From contig JAGTTD010000001.1 in the NCBI GenBank assembly GCA_018398585.1, positions 32,377,438-32,441,437 of the forward strand: a DNA stretch of 64,000 nt, read 5' to 3'. Positions 1-10,911 of this stretch are shown here, one piece after another. The stretch comes from Simmondsia chinensis (lineage: Eukaryota > Streptophyta > Magnoliopsida > Caryophyllales > Simmondsiaceae). Numbering within the stretch: the first letter of the stretch is position 1; each line of letters opens with the position of its first letter. The position numbers and the translations under genes are program-made. The notes under the pieces were generated by a model. It was not told the origin of the DNA, did not search any database, and worked only from the letters and a program-made list of their open reading frames with translations.

Positions 1-1
1 G

Positions 2-826
2 CGATTCTTAGTTTTTAAAGCAAAACACAAGATCGGTTTTTTGGATGGAACAATTGAAAGGCCAAAGGAGGATTCTCCTGATTTCGAAAATTGGAATGCT
101 TGCGACTCCATGGTGTCCTCATGGATTATAAATTCAGTCTCTAAAGAGATTCATGATAGTATTGCTTATTTCGAGTCTTCCCGAGATATATGGTTGGACT
201 TAAATGAACATTTTTCCCAAGGCAACATTCCCCGCATTGATGAAATTAAGCGCAAGATTTCGCAACTAAAGCAAGCAAATATGCCAATTTCTGATTGTTT
301 TACCAAATTGAGAGCTTTGTGGGATGAACTCCACACCTTAGTTGCCATACCACCTTGTACTTGCGGTTCAGGCCAAGCTTTTTCGGCCATCCGCGATGTG
401 GAGCGATTACCAGACTTGCTCATGGGTTTAGATGCTTCTTTTTCAACTGGTAGGTCCCAATTGTTGAACACCAAACCATTACCCACTGCGGGAAATGCAT
501 ACTCAATTTTGTGTCAAGAGGAGAAGCAACAGTTGGTGGCAGCCGGGACACATTTGGTCCCGGAAGCCGCAGCCTTTGCTGCATCAACACCAACCGCAGC
601 CACGGTTGGTAGTCCCTCGCCCAATACGGGCAACTTTAATCATCGTTCTAACCGTCCCACCTGTACTCATTGTAAGAAGCAGGGACATACTCAAGATCGA
701 TGTTTCGAGCTTGTTGGATATCCCCCAGGCTGGAGAATCAAGAATTCCAGTGGTGGAGCTCGAAACGTGTTTGCGGGGCAGCCACCCAGCAGTCGACCGA
801 ACAAAATGGGGAGAGTCCCATCATAG
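2..826 (+). pseudogene. copia-1 gag with CCHC zinc knuckle (5'-partial)
   Basis: The frame is already open at base 2, so the protein starts outside the window; the TTG at 41 is not a credible start. The visible part has the helical copia gag body (UBN2-like) and a basic linker. A CX2CX4HX4C knuckle (CTHCKKQGHTQDRC) is coded near 662-703, followed by the FELVGYPPGW tail typical of copia gag. Gag packages the element RNA into cytoplasmic particles. The frame closes at 824-826 just before the protease region, which continues in another frame. Confidence 0.85.
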
Positions 827-858
827 GTCTTTCTCCGTGTCAGTACTAACAACTTTTA

Positions 859-1360
859 GTGTTACTTGGACCCTCTACAGGATCTCCTAGCATAAATCTC
901 ACAGGTGAGGTCAAATGCTTATCTCACACTTGGATTATCGACACTGGAGCGTCTGATCACATAGTTTCTACGTTGAGTGTTATGTTTGATATTGTCGATA
1001 ATACGTCTGTAAGACCGGTAAGACTACCAAATGGGTCACAATTGACGGTAACTCATGTGGGAAAGGTTCGGATTTCAAGCAATATTGTGCTTGAGGGTGT
1101 TTTATATGTACCTGGTTTTCACTACAATCTTTTGTCCGTGAGTAGATTATCTCGAAATAGAAATTGTACGTTAACCTTTTATCCCTACTTTTGTTACATA
1201 CAGGACCTACACTCGAAGAAGCTGATTGGAGCAAGTAGGCAAAGGGATGGGTTGTACTTCTTGACGACACAAGATGGGACGGTCAAAGCTCTCACGGTCC
1301 AAGGCCAAAGTAAGACGGTGTTATGGCATCACCGATTAGGACATGCTCCGTTGCTAAATT
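859..1360 (+). pseudogene. copia-1 aspartic protease and start of GAG-pre-integrase
   Basis: The retroviral-type aspartic protease signature WIIDTGASDHI is coded near 930-965. It is followed by the usual NLLSVSRL block and by LWHHRLGHA of the GAG-pre-integrase domain near 1320-1350. Near 1355-1362 the frame is lost; the same protein continues one frame over (CDVCHRAK and onward). The protease would process Gag-Pol, but no full product is possible because of the frameshift. Confidence 0.85.
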
Positions 1361-2660
1361 ATATACTTTTCCGTTTTTGGATATTGAGAACTCGAATATT
1401 GTTTGTGATGTTTGTCATCGTGCCAAATAGGCACGATTGCCCTTTCCTTTATCTGTTACTGAGACTTTTGCTTGTTTTGATGTTATACATTGCGACATTT
1501 GGGGTCCTTATTGTATGGAATCTTTAACTGGAGCTCGATACTTTCTTACGATTGTTGATGATTTTAATCGATGTACATGGGTTTTTCTGATGAGAGACAA
1601 ATCCCAAACCCCTTACCTTCTTATGGATTTTTGTCGTGTGGTTGGAACTCAATTTAGTTTACAGGTCAAACAAGTTCGGAGTGATAATGGACAAGAATTC
1701 AAGGCTGGTCCATTATTGGACTTTTATGCTAAGCATGGAATTCAGACACAATCTTCCATGAGAGGAACTCCACAACAAAACGGAGTGGTAGAGCGTAAGC
1801 ACAAACACCTGTTAGAAGTTGGGAGAGCTCTTCGGTTTCAAGCCAACCTTCCAAAAAGATTTTGGGGTGAGTGTATTTTGACAGCAGCTTATATTATTAA
1901 CCTGACTCCATCTGTTACCCTGAAAAACAAGAGTCTGTATGAGATTTTATTGAGTAAAGAACCGGTTTATGAACACTTGCGAGTTTTTGGTTGTTTATGT
2001 TATTATCATGTGAAAACCGGTGATAAATTTGATAGTAGAGCGCAACCTGGCATCTTTATAGGTTATTCTCATGGCAAGAAAGGATATAAAGTATACTGTC
2101 TAGAAAGTAATAAAATAGTGTTATCTAGGGATGTTCAGTTTTATGAGGATATTTTTCACTATGCAAACTCAGTTGAAGAGAAATCTGATTTTGATAATGA
2201 GATTGAAATCCCAACGGATATTTTATATGAGGATGAACCGAACCAGAAAACGACCGAGTCAACCAAACCGGTTGGCACCCAGATGCCCAAACCAGGATCG
2301 GCAGACCCAGTATCTACAGTCCCAACAGACAGTGAGTCGGTCGAGGCAGATGATCATGTGTGGGGTCCAGATTCCGATATTGATATTAGTCCAAGACCGG
2401 GTTCCGAGATAGTGGCAAGAAGAAGTGATCGCATTCGCACCATACCGGTCAGATATCATGATTATGTTTGTGACTTGCCTTCTTCCATAACCCATCCCAA
2501 TGCGCCTGATCCGTCAGCTAATTCGGGTATTCTCTATCCTATCTCAAATTTTATCTCTAACACACAATTTTCTAACACTAACGTGACTGTTTTAAACGCC
2601 ATCACATCATGTGATGAGCCAAAGACTTTTCAGCAGGCCGTTCAACATGAGCATTGGTGA
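1361..2660 (+). pseudogene. copia-1 integrase and linker to RT
   Basis: Continues GAG-pre-integrase, crosses an in-frame TAG near 1428 (context AK*ARLPF, probably a decayed Gln codon), then runs into the integrase core. Catalytic positions are recognisable: HCDIWGPY (first Asp), RSDNGQEF (second Asp) and NGVVERKHKH (Glu). The copia C-terminal block VFGCLCYYH follows, then an acidic linker with RRSDRIRTIP. The frame stops with TGA at 2658-2660 inside a conserved HW-DAM context, consistent with CGA to TGA decay; RT continues in the same frame. Confidence 0.88.
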
Positions 2661-3309
2661 GATGCTATGGAAAAGGAGATGTGTACACTGGAACAAAATC
2701 GAACCTGGACCTTGGAAGATTTGCCACATGGGAAGAAAGCCATAGATTCAAAGTGGGTATACAAGGTGAAGTACAAATCAGACGGGACTGTTGAACGATA
2801 CAAGGCCCGGTTGGTGGTTAAGGGATATACACAAGTGGAAGGTATAGATTATCATGATACTTGCGCACTTGTTGCAAAATTAGTAACTGTTAGATGTGTG
2901 TTAGCAGTTGCAATAGCTCGTAGTTGGATAATTCACCAACTTGATGTTAATAATGCTTTCTTACATGGGGACCTTGATGAGGAAGTGTACATGAAACTTC
3001 CTTTAGGCTTTGAGCGCAAAAACAAAGGAAAGGTTTGCCGACTTCGTAAATCCCTTTATGGCTTGAAACAAGCATCTCGAAATTGGAATCAGAAATTTAC
3101 CTCCACCCTTACCGAGATTGGTTTTTGTCAATCCAAGCTAGATTATTGCCGTTTCACTTATTTTCAAAAAAACATTTTGACCACCGTGCTCATATATGTG
3201 GATGACGTCATTATAACCGGTAATAACATGAGTCACATCTCTGAAGTGAAGGGTATGCTAAACAAATTTTTTGGGATAAAGGTCTTGGGACTAGCAAAAT
3301 ATTTTAGGG
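2661..3309 (+). pseudogene. copia-1 reverse transcriptase, 3'-deleted
   Basis: RVT_2-type reverse transcriptase. Visible motifs are TWTLEDLPHGKKAI, KWVYKVKYKSDGTVERYKAR, QLDVNNAFLHGDL, KSLYGLKQASR and the catalytic YVDDVII box. The first catalytic Asp is in the QLDV motif and the pair is in YVDD. The sequence reaches the KVLGLAKYF region and then jumps directly to RNase H with a frame change near 3310. About 200 residues of the thumb and connection are absent compared with the usual copia length. Confidence 0.88.
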
Positions 3310-3687
3310 ATGTTAGGTGCAACCGTTGTTTCCCGCTCTTCGCCTGAGGCCGAGTATCGGTCAATGGCCACCGCACCAAGTGAAATCGTGTGGTTGCGAC
3401 GTTTGTTATCTGTTCTTCTTGTCCCTACTAACAAGCCTACTATGTTATATTGTGATAATCAGGCAGCTCTTCACATAGCTTCTAATCCAATATTTCATGA
3501 GAGAACCAAACATATAGAGATTGATTGCCACTTCATTCTCGAAAAGCTGCTTGGAAGGGAGATCGCCACATCCTATGTTCGCTCTACAGATCAGATTGCC
3601 GATGTTTTTACAAAAGCTTTAGCTAGTGCCAGTTACTTAACTTTCCTTCTCAAGTTGGGCATGATTAATCTTCACGCTCCAACTTGA
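3310..3687 (+). pseudogene. copia-1 RNase H domain fragment
   Basis: C-terminal copia RNase H: VSRSSPEAEYRSMA, LYCDNQAALHIASNP, RTKHIEIDCHF and IADVFTKAL are all recognisable. The Glu of the SPEAEY block and the Asp of CDNQAA are active-site positions. The frame differs from the RT frame, and the N-terminal part of RNase H is lost at the deletion junction. The stop is followed directly by the purine tract, as expected at the 3' end of a copia element. Confidence 0.88.
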
Positions 3688-3935
3688 GGGGGAGTGTTAA
3701 ATACTGCTTTTGTATTATACGTATATTTGTACATGTGTTAAATCTTCTCTTCCTTGCCAGCCAAATCTTTCCTCCTCAATCAAGAGGTAGAATCTTTCCC
3801 TTTCTAGTTTTCTAGTTCCTCTTTTTAAGTGTGTGTGTTTGTGTGTGTTTTATGTATTCCAAAAAGAAAATGCAAATGAAGAAGTATTCTTTCAATATTG
3901 TGTCTTTGCATCTCATTTTTCTTCAAATCCCATAT
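3687..3935 (+). repeat. Polypurine tract and 3' LTR of copia-1
   Basis: A GAGGGGGAG purine run (3687-3694) directly precedes TGTTAAATACTG, the expected LTR start at 3695. The LTR is short and contains a TG-rich stretch near 3828-3850. Its right end is uncertain because the 5' LTR is outside the window; plausible CA ends are near 3911 and 3931. Confidence 0.6.
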
Positions 3936-4280
3936 AGTTTAAGCACCTAGAAATCGCCACCCACTTGGCCTTTCCATTTCATTGTATCAAAAGGCCCAAT
4001 TTATTGGTATATAATGTTAGTTTGCATAAGGTTCGAAAGTTTTTATTAGGCGTAAACAATTCCTTAGGATTATCTATTTGGTTTACAGGGCCCAAATAGC
4101 CTTGTTACACATAAGAAAATATCTGAACAGATGATATCATAACAAGAGAACTAGTTGAGCTATGCATGAAGTTGGCACCGATAACCCTAATTACAAAAAG
4201 ATATATTTTGAACATGCATGCTTGAGTACGTTAAATATATGATATATGATAAAATTTATAGAGATCTCATGATATATAGG
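3936..4280. other. AT-rich intergenic DNA, nothing recognised
   Basis: No coding frame of note, no terminal repeats and no motif that I can assign. Confidence 0.5.
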
Positions 4281-5109
4281 TTGTAATTAAATTGACTCTC
4301 CAAACTTTTTATTTCTTCAAACACACCTCTTAATCCCGAACTATTAATTAAAATCAAATCTATCTCCTAACTTCCAACATTCTATCAAAAATACATCCGA
4401 ATACAAATAAAACAATTAAAATTAGTTTAGGTACCCTGATATTTGATAATATACATCTCAGGTGCCATGAGGTTTTCAAACTATTTTAATAATAACCTGA
4501 ACTTTGTTAACTTATTTTTACATGTATCATCTTCATGTCTTCGTTTGAACTCCAACAACTTAAGCTAGCATGTTACTTAAAAGATAATTTAATTTTAATT
4601 TTTTAAAAAAAATATTTAAAATTATCTTAAATATAAATGATAATTAAAATATGTTTGAGATGTTTTCTTTTTATTTTATGTGCCATATCAGTTTAGTTTA
4701 TTGAAATCCTAATGAAGTTTGCGAAGAATATTTGATGAAAAAGTTATGAAAGTTTAAGAAACCTCCAAAATATTTTAAATTTTATGGCACTTATAAAATA
4801 TATTATGAAACATTAGAGTACTTGATCAATTTTTTTTCTTTTTTTTTGCCGAATCATTTTATTAGTTTTAGATGTCTTTGATGAAAATTGAAGTTAGTTA
4901 GGGGATGAAATTGATCTTCATTAATAGTTTGGGGGTGTCTATGATATGTAATTAGAAGTTGATAGGATTATATTGATTTTTACCAGTAGCTCTAGTATGT
5001 TTTATGAAATTAGAAGTTTGGGGGGAGGGGGGTTCATATTTATTTTAACTAATAGTTTGAAAGTGTCTTTGATGAAATTCAAAGTTCGAAGATCATTTTA
5101 ATTCTGACC
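4281..5109. mobile_element. Foldback-like element with tandem-repeat arms
   Basis: The left arm (about 4281-4400) is an inverted copy of the right arm (about 4868-5109). The right arm consists of about four diverged units of roughly 62 bp, each with GTGTCTTTGATGAAATT-like and AATAGTTTG-like blocks; the left arm holds about two. A second inner inverted pair with GTGCCAT ends lies near 4450 and 4790. No transposase is coded. This is most like a non-autonomous MULE or foldback element. Boundaries and target duplication were not resolved. Confidence 0.6.
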
Positions 5110-5198
5110 AATTCTGAGGTCCGCAAGAATATTATACTTATATATTGCTCAATAGAAAAGTGACTAATCAATCATTCATAGAACATATCACTCCTTAG

Positions 5199-5336
5199 CT
5201 AGGTTGAGGTTTCGGAATGAAAAGAAACATAGTCTGAGAGATCAGGCACGCCAGCTTTTGTGTATGGGAAGCAAGATGATGAATCAGAAGAACCATAACA
5301 ACTTTGCGCAGATTTGAGTTCAATTTTTTTATAATG
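5199..5336 (-). pseudogene. Possible 3'-terminal coding exon of an unidentified gene
   Basis: Between two stops on the minus strand lie 45 codons with unusually balanced codon use for this AT-rich region. They read like a plant protein C-terminus, Ser-rich, with CFPYTKAGVPDLSDY near the end, and stop at 5199-5201. There is no ATG, and no clean splice acceptor is visible before it. It sits downstream of the trihelix exon on the same strand, but I do not recognise a trihelix C-terminus in it. Coding status is inferred from composition only. Confidence 0.25.
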
Positions 5337-6598
5337 TTAAGAAAAAGTATTAGAAGCTCTTCTTATAAAGAATTTATTAAAAATAAGCCATGGCGTTAGC
5401 TAGCTTAATGAGTGAAATCTTTAAGAGGTAGTGCCTGAAACCTAAGAATGAATCCCACTTTCAACATGGGCACAGGGGTTAATGGAATTTAAGAAGGCCT
5501 ATCCATGTTTTACCGTATCTAAAAAAAATTATCGTTTTTCTAGAGGATCCATTTAATGTATTATCGATACAAAATGTCTAATAGTTCAAATGTTGAACAA
5601 GATTGCCAAAAAAAGCTAAGAATAATACAACCTAACTTATAGCCACTCCGTCTGCAATCCTACCCCCTTCAAGACAGCATGATTAATCACTCTATAAATC
5701 AAGTAACTTCTTCACTTCAATTATTACAAACCATTATACTTCATTGGTAAGAAGTTCTTAATTTTTAGAAAGTGATTATTTAACGTTATGAGTTATAATA
5801 TTATTATATTTTGCCATTTTTATTGTCTTAAATTTTCTAGATATAAAAACATAGCAAAACGTTGCATTATTCAAGTATCTCATCTCACATATTGTAGCTC
5901 GGCAAATGTCAACACATTTCAATCATTTTTCCCTGGACATTGGTTCCCTTTTGCTACAAGTTAAATTTGTGAGATAATTTATTGATTTTAATACGACAGG
6001 CTTCAGCTCATTATACATTTATTAAGCAAGCTATAAGTAGCAATATGTGCATTAGGTCTAGAAGTATACATGTGATGTTGACTTAAACTTTTAGAATGCC
6101 TAATGCATTCATAATATACAGATAATGAAGTACCTGAACTTCTGGGGGGGAAAAAAAAAGGACCTAAACCCTCATGAGCTTACAATTAATACTCAGCTTC
6201 TCAAGCTCCTATCTTTCATGAAACTAACGTTAAATTTAATATTTAGACTCCTTGAAAATGAATTTAGGATATTTAACGCTCATTTAATATCGTTTTTAAT
6301 TTGTAACTTTTGATTTTCACTAAATTAAAAATTAGGTTTTGAGAACCATCCTTTTGAGATTTTGATTTTGATTTTAATTTTTCATCAAACTAAAAAAGAA
6401 AGTGAAAACGAATAAACTAAAAGAAACATAAAAGTTGTTTGTTTTTCAAATGGGAAAACCAAACACAAAAAACAATATATAAAAAGAGACCCTTATACGG
6501 TGAAGAGTCTAATAGCTTATGAAGAAGATGGAAGAAAGTAACAGATTTCTCTTTCTTTTAGATTAATAGAGAAATAACTCCCAGTACAAAAAACATAC
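5337..6598. other. AT-rich stretch, probable intron of the trihelix gene
   Basis: Starts on the minus strand at the GTATGT donor next to 6599. No second trihelix exon was found in it. It contains AT-rich and A-rich tracts and no recognised element. Confidence 0.4.
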
Positions 6599-6895
6599 CT
6601 TGTAACGGGTTACGAGGTTCTTCCACTTGGACTTGCACTGATCAGAGCTACGAAGAAAACCCTTATCGCGCATCTTAGAGGAGATAACTTCCCAGAGCAG
6701 CTTATTCCTCTTAGTCTCCATAAAGCTCTGGTCTAAATCCCCTCTTATCTCCAGTAACTCCTTTGTCTCTTGCATGCTCCACTGTGGGAACCTATCTCCT
6801 GTGCTCACGTCCACCCCGCCCATCTGCTGCTGCGGATGCATCCCTGCCTGCTGCTGCTGCTGATGAACATGATGATGATGAAGATGATGATGCAT
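6599..6895 (-). CDS. Trihelix transcription factor (GT-3-like), exon 1
   Basis: Codes 99 residues from ATG at 6893-6895 to a phase-0 splice donor (AAG then GTATGT) at 6599/6598. Residues 1-27 are His/Gln/Met-rich (HHHH, QQQQQ). Residues 36-99 form a trihelix DNA-binding domain: FPQWSMQETKELLEIR, then LDQSFMETKRNKLLWEV, then DQCKSKWKNLVTRYK, with the three spaced tryptophans of the family. This pattern matches the GT-3 clade, nuclear factors that bind GT promoter elements. In that clade the domain is followed by a second coding part with a coiled coil; none was found to the left within the window. The gene is therefore split by a long intron running off the window, or truncated. No frame defect is visible. 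Confidence 0.85.
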
Positions 6896-7501
6896 TTGCC
6901 CTTCCAGAACATAAAACGCACACAGAAAAATATTGTATGCGTTTGAATGGGGTAAAATATTGGTGTGAATATGTGATTATATGGATGTGAAAACAAGGTG
7001 TGAATATTGAAGCATGGGGTTCTTTTATAATCTTAATTGATAGTTTGTCTGTTTGGTTGAACTTTTCTGAAGTAAAAGGGTGTTTTTTCACTCAAGAAAT
7101 ATATTTTCAAGCTTTATTAAATATTTAACCAGAATACAAAAATGTTTTTAAGGAAAAAAAGAAGATCCTTTATAGTTTGGTTGTTTGAGATTTAATTTTG
7201 TGGGGGGGGGGAGAAGAAAAACTGGGTTTTATGGTATGGTTTTGGGGAAATTTTAATTTTATTTTTCTTTTTAAATTTGGGTATGTGTAGGGAACAGGAG
7301 AAGCGCTAATAAGTCTATGCCTACGCGGAAACTGACTCTCTTTCTCTATCCTTTCTGATTTCGGGGAATTTCTTTTCTTTTTATTTTATTTTATTTATAT
7401 TATTTTTTGGGTGCCTTTTTTTGTCGAAGGGATTCCCATTTGTTCCCATTGCGTTCACGTGGCGTCATGCTTACGCCCCTTCTTCTACATGACGGTGTAC
7501 A
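6896..7501 (-). other. 5' flank of the trihelix gene
   Basis: Region upstream of the trihelix ATG on the minus strand, expected to hold the leader and promoter. It contains T-rich and CT-rich tracts around 7330-7400 and a G run near 7202-7211. No unambiguous TATA box or cis-element was chosen. The next element, a foldback transposon, starts about 600 bp upstream of the ATG. Confidence 0.4.
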
Positions 7502-8386
7502 TAATTTTATTCAATAATTAATTTCACAATAATCTAATTATATGTTAGTTTACCAAAAAAATAATATAATTCTATTTTTTAACAAAAAAATAACCTACCT
7601 CTACCTTTCTCGACCAAAATACAACCCAACTCTAACTTTCATAACAAAAATAATTAAACTCTAAAAATAACTCAACATTTAAAATTTGATTAAAAGATAC
7701 TGAATTGTGATGCTCCGACATTATATTTTTCTTCTACGTATTTTTAGTTTGACTTGTTCTCTATAGGCGGTCTCATTTAGTAAACGAGCTGAGCTGAGCC
7801 GAGCACAGATATGCGGGTCGGTTAGACGAATGATACCGATACTGAGCTGGTCTCATTTAGTTAACAAGCCGACCTGAGCCAAGTTGAGCCGAGCAAGCTG
7901 TGCTTCGGCTTGGCTTATTTGCAGCCGTAGTTTTTTTGCTGTATTCCTCGGTTATTTTGCTTGATCTTTACCCCAGGATATTGCCTTTTTGTGAGGTTAT
8001 ACTCAATTATCGGAAAAAATATATTTTTAGTTGGTTTAGGTGAGAAAAGAAATCACGTCAAACCAAAAATACATAGAAGAAAAATATATTGTCGTAGCAT
8101 CATACCACACGCCATGCTTAACCATCATTTCAGTATTTTTTAAATTAATTTTAAAATTCGGCTATTTTTTGGTATAAAAGTTAGAGTTGTGTTATTTTTT
8201 TGGTAGAAAAGTTAGAGTTGGGTTATTTTTGGTAAAAAAAGTTGGAGTTGTATTATTTTTTGGTAGAAAAGTTAGAGTTGGGTTATTTTTTGATTAGAAA
8301 ATAGAGTTGGATTATTGTTTGGTATATTAACATATAGTTAGGTTATTTTTAGATTGAATGTTGTAATTTTATTCAATTAATTACAA
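7502..8386. mobile_element. Foldback/MULE-like element with tandem-repeat inverted arms
   Basis: The arm at about 7515-7690 is the inverted complement of the arm at about 8160-8365. Each arm contains several copies of a ~32-bp unit (GTTAGAGTTGGGTTATTTTT on the plus strand at right). The outer parts pair as well: TCTAATTATATGTTAG at left against CTAACTATATGTTAAT inverted at right. AATTTTATTCAAT occurs just outside or at both ends (about 7503 and 8367), a plausible target duplication. The middle carries a direct repeat with TCTCATTTAG (7769 and 7849). No coding frame for a transposase. Confidence 0.65.
8160..8350 (+). repeat. Tandem ~32-bp repeats in the right arm
   Basis: Five to six head-to-tail units built on GGTAGAAAAGTTAGAGTTGG and TTATTTTTT, differing by a few bases. 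The left arm of the same element has the inverted version. Confidence 0.75.
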
Positions 8387-9221
8387 CTTATGATTTATAT
8401 TATTGCTCACTTACTTTATGAATTTATTTTTTAACACAATTTTATATTTAATTAAGTATTTTAAATTACCAATTAAAATTTCAAGTTAAATTTATATTTA
8501 TGGATTAAATTAGAAATAATATGATATAATTTATGTATAATTTAAATTTTTTTAATTTTATAACTTTTCATTGAACATTGAATGTAAAATTAAATACATA
8601 ATACTTCGTAGGAAAATAATTTTTCTAGCATTTCGACCCCAAATTCAAATGCAATATGATGATGTGATATACTTAGTTGACTGGTGAGGACTAAAGTTAA
8701 TATATAACACACTATTTTAAATTTTTAAAATTTTATGTACTCCTTTCAGGGTTAAAATAAAAAGAAGTTTCATTCTAAAAATTCATCAGTTAATTTTATT
8801 GCTAGAAGTGGGATTGGCCTCTGAGGTTGACCAAAACTCGTTAGGCCTAGCTATATCAACCCACTAATGACCTGGTCTGACGTAACGCGGTAGTAATTTT
8901 ACCCAGTTTTGGAAGGGTTAACCCACCGACATGCTTCAACTTGTGAGATGAATAGATGATTAAACCCAAGTGAAAATAGTAGTGTTTCACAATTTTTATT
9001 TTTCATTGGACCTGATCTACATTGATAATCCGTACAAACATGCTATACATTGGTTGGCACAACCTGTGCCTAATATGTCTATATGGTCGATCCTATATGT
9101 ATTGGCCCGTAGCAAAACCAGCATGATAAACTTTGACCCATATTTGACCAATTGAGTTAACTTTAAACTTGAAGTTTTATGTGGCATATTATACAATTAA
9201 ATATTTCTTCTCATTTTTAAG
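8387..9221. other. AT-rich intergenic DNA, nothing recognised
   Basis: No credible coding frame, LTR or terminal repeat. A somewhat more GC-rich patch at 8815-8945 has no recognisable identity. Confidence 0.5.
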
Positions 9222-9905
9222 GATAAATTATAGAAAATACCTTTATCTTTTGCTTCAAAAATAAAAAAACACCCTCACAAATAAAAGCACTCACAAACTC
9301 TCTCACTTTTAAAAATTTATTAGTTAACCCCTATATAACTTATTTTTTACCATTTTTCCCCTAATGTATAATTTTGTTTTTAAAAGGGGTTTTAGATTAT
9401 TAGATAAAAATAAAAAATTTATGCTTTTAGCAAAATAATTAAAGGAATTTTCTATATTTATAAAGATATAATAATTTTAATTAATTATAGCAATATTATT
9501 ATAACTTCAGAAGATAAAAGGTATTTTTAAATTTTCATGGAAAATATTATAGGATAAAAATATAATATTTTTTGTTGATATTATAATATCACTACTACAA
9601 TTAATTAAAATAATAATTTTTCTAAATATAGAAAACTTCCCTTTTTAAAAATATAAAAAAAATTTCTTATTTTTCTTCAAAATATAAAATTCCCTACCTA
9701 AAAATAAAATCAAACACTTAACTATATTATTTTGAGGGGCAAATTGGTTAAAAAAAGTTGTTTGGGGACAAAGTGAAAAATTTTTAAAAGTAAGGAAGTT
9801 TAGTGACTGATTTTATTTATAAGGAGGGTTTAGTGAGTGATTTTATTTGTAAGGAGGGTTTTCTGTTATTAAAGAAAAAATCAGGAGAATTTTCTATAAT
9901 TTATC
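9222..9905. mobile_element. Long-palindrome MITE-like element
   Basis: Starts GATAAATTATAGAAAAT and ends with its inverse ATTTTCTATAATTTATC. Complementarity continues inward for at least 130 bp (CACTCAC and CTTTTAAAAATTT blocks), and an inner pair (TTTTCTATATTTA and TAAATATAGAAAA) brings almost the whole 684 bp into one hairpin. No transposase. No clear target duplication was found. It is inferred to be a non-autonomous DNA element of unknown superfamily. Confidence 0.65.
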
Positions 9906-10370
9906 ATATAACAATAACAATAAACCCAGTGCCTCCAAGTTTTATATAATTTATCCTATTTTTAACAAAAATTAGGGCCTTCTCATGGTACAAAATTATT
10001 AATTCATATAATTTTAATAATTTTTGGTTGATCTAGTTATGTATAATACATATGATTTTTATTTAAATTATTTTGTAGTCTTGTTTTCTCGCGTATTGGG
10101 CGAGGTGTGAGCGAAGGAAACTTGCACCGTAAGCAAGTAACACCTTAGTTTGCCTGTGTGAACCAGAGTACTTGTACTACATCATAGGCCCCGCCTTACA
10201 GATTGTACGCGGAAGGTTCATCTTGACCCATATTATCAATTTACTTTTTTATGTAAAAGTAAATATTGTAAATTTCTTAATTCATTACTATACTCTCAGC
10301 TCAATTTGGAACAAGAAAATTACTACAAAAAGGAAGTAAAATTGAATGAAAGTGTTCTTCCCGTGTTTGA
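9906..10370. other. Unassigned stretch left of copia-2
   Basis: A second ATAATTTATCC end-like sequence near 9945 may belong to an older relative of the neighbouring palindrome. A more GC-rich block at 10090-10225 is unrecognised. No coding frame. Confidence 0.4.
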
Positions 10371-10375
10371 ACTAT

Positions 10376-10911
10376 TGTTAGATATTTTAATCAAAAATAT
10401 ATATTAATACATTAATTTTTAATTTAAACATGATTTGATTTGATACATGATTTGACCGATTCTTTAGGGGTTAAAAATTGAGAATTAAGAATATATTTAA
10501 TGGGGTAACGGTACAATGGAGTTTTGCATTTTATAAGCCAGTAGTGTAAGCCTTGAAATTCACAAGGGAAAAGGAAAACTTAATTTGACAAAAATTCCTT
10601 TTTAAACCAATTGTACTTTGTTTTGAGTTTTGTCAGTTACTTCGGCTAAGTAAGGTGTTATAAGGTTTTGCCTTCGAGGTTGTGCAGACCAAGAAAGTGT
10701 TAACAGTGGTTGGGCGTCGTATCCTGGAGGCGGAGCGCCGGTACCTACTGCACCAGCTTTGATCCGAGACGGGTGCAAAACCGTCTTAAAGAGAGCGTGA
10801 CCCACGCCTCGCTCAACTGTGACTTTATTGGTGTTTCGTCATCTTTACGAGTCAATGGCAATATTTTTCTACTTCATTTTTTTTTAATATTTTTCGTTTT
10901 TAGTTCTACCA
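10376..10911 (+). repeat. copia-2 5' LTR
   Basis: Begins TGTTAGATATTTTAATC and ends TTCTACCA; pairs along its whole length with 16377-16921. The usual TGGTATCAGAGC primer site is not visible after it, so the sequence just inside has been deleted or changed. Confidence 0.9.

Larger units (their letters stand above)
1..3935 (+). mobile_element. Ty1/copia retrotransposon copia-1, 5' end outside window
   Basis: Domains run in copia order: gag with zinc knuckle, protease, integrase, reverse transcriptase, RNase H, then a purine tract and the start of an LTR. The 5' LTR, primer site and gag N-terminus lie left of the window. Gag, protease, integrase and RNase H need several frame changes and cross several stops, and the block between the RT palm and RNase H is missing, so this copy is dead. 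Domain order and motifs are seen; the right LTR limit is a guess because no second LTR is available. Confidence 0.93.

Noticed and set aside
6125..6313. 62-codon frame upstream of the trihelix exon
   Set aside because: AT-rich, Leu/Asn/Phe-dominated, no domain; typical chance frame.
8160..8350. Short regular repeats resembling a CRISPR array
   Set aside because: Units are head-to-tail without unique spacers, match an inverted set at 7515-7690, and the DNA is eukaryotic.
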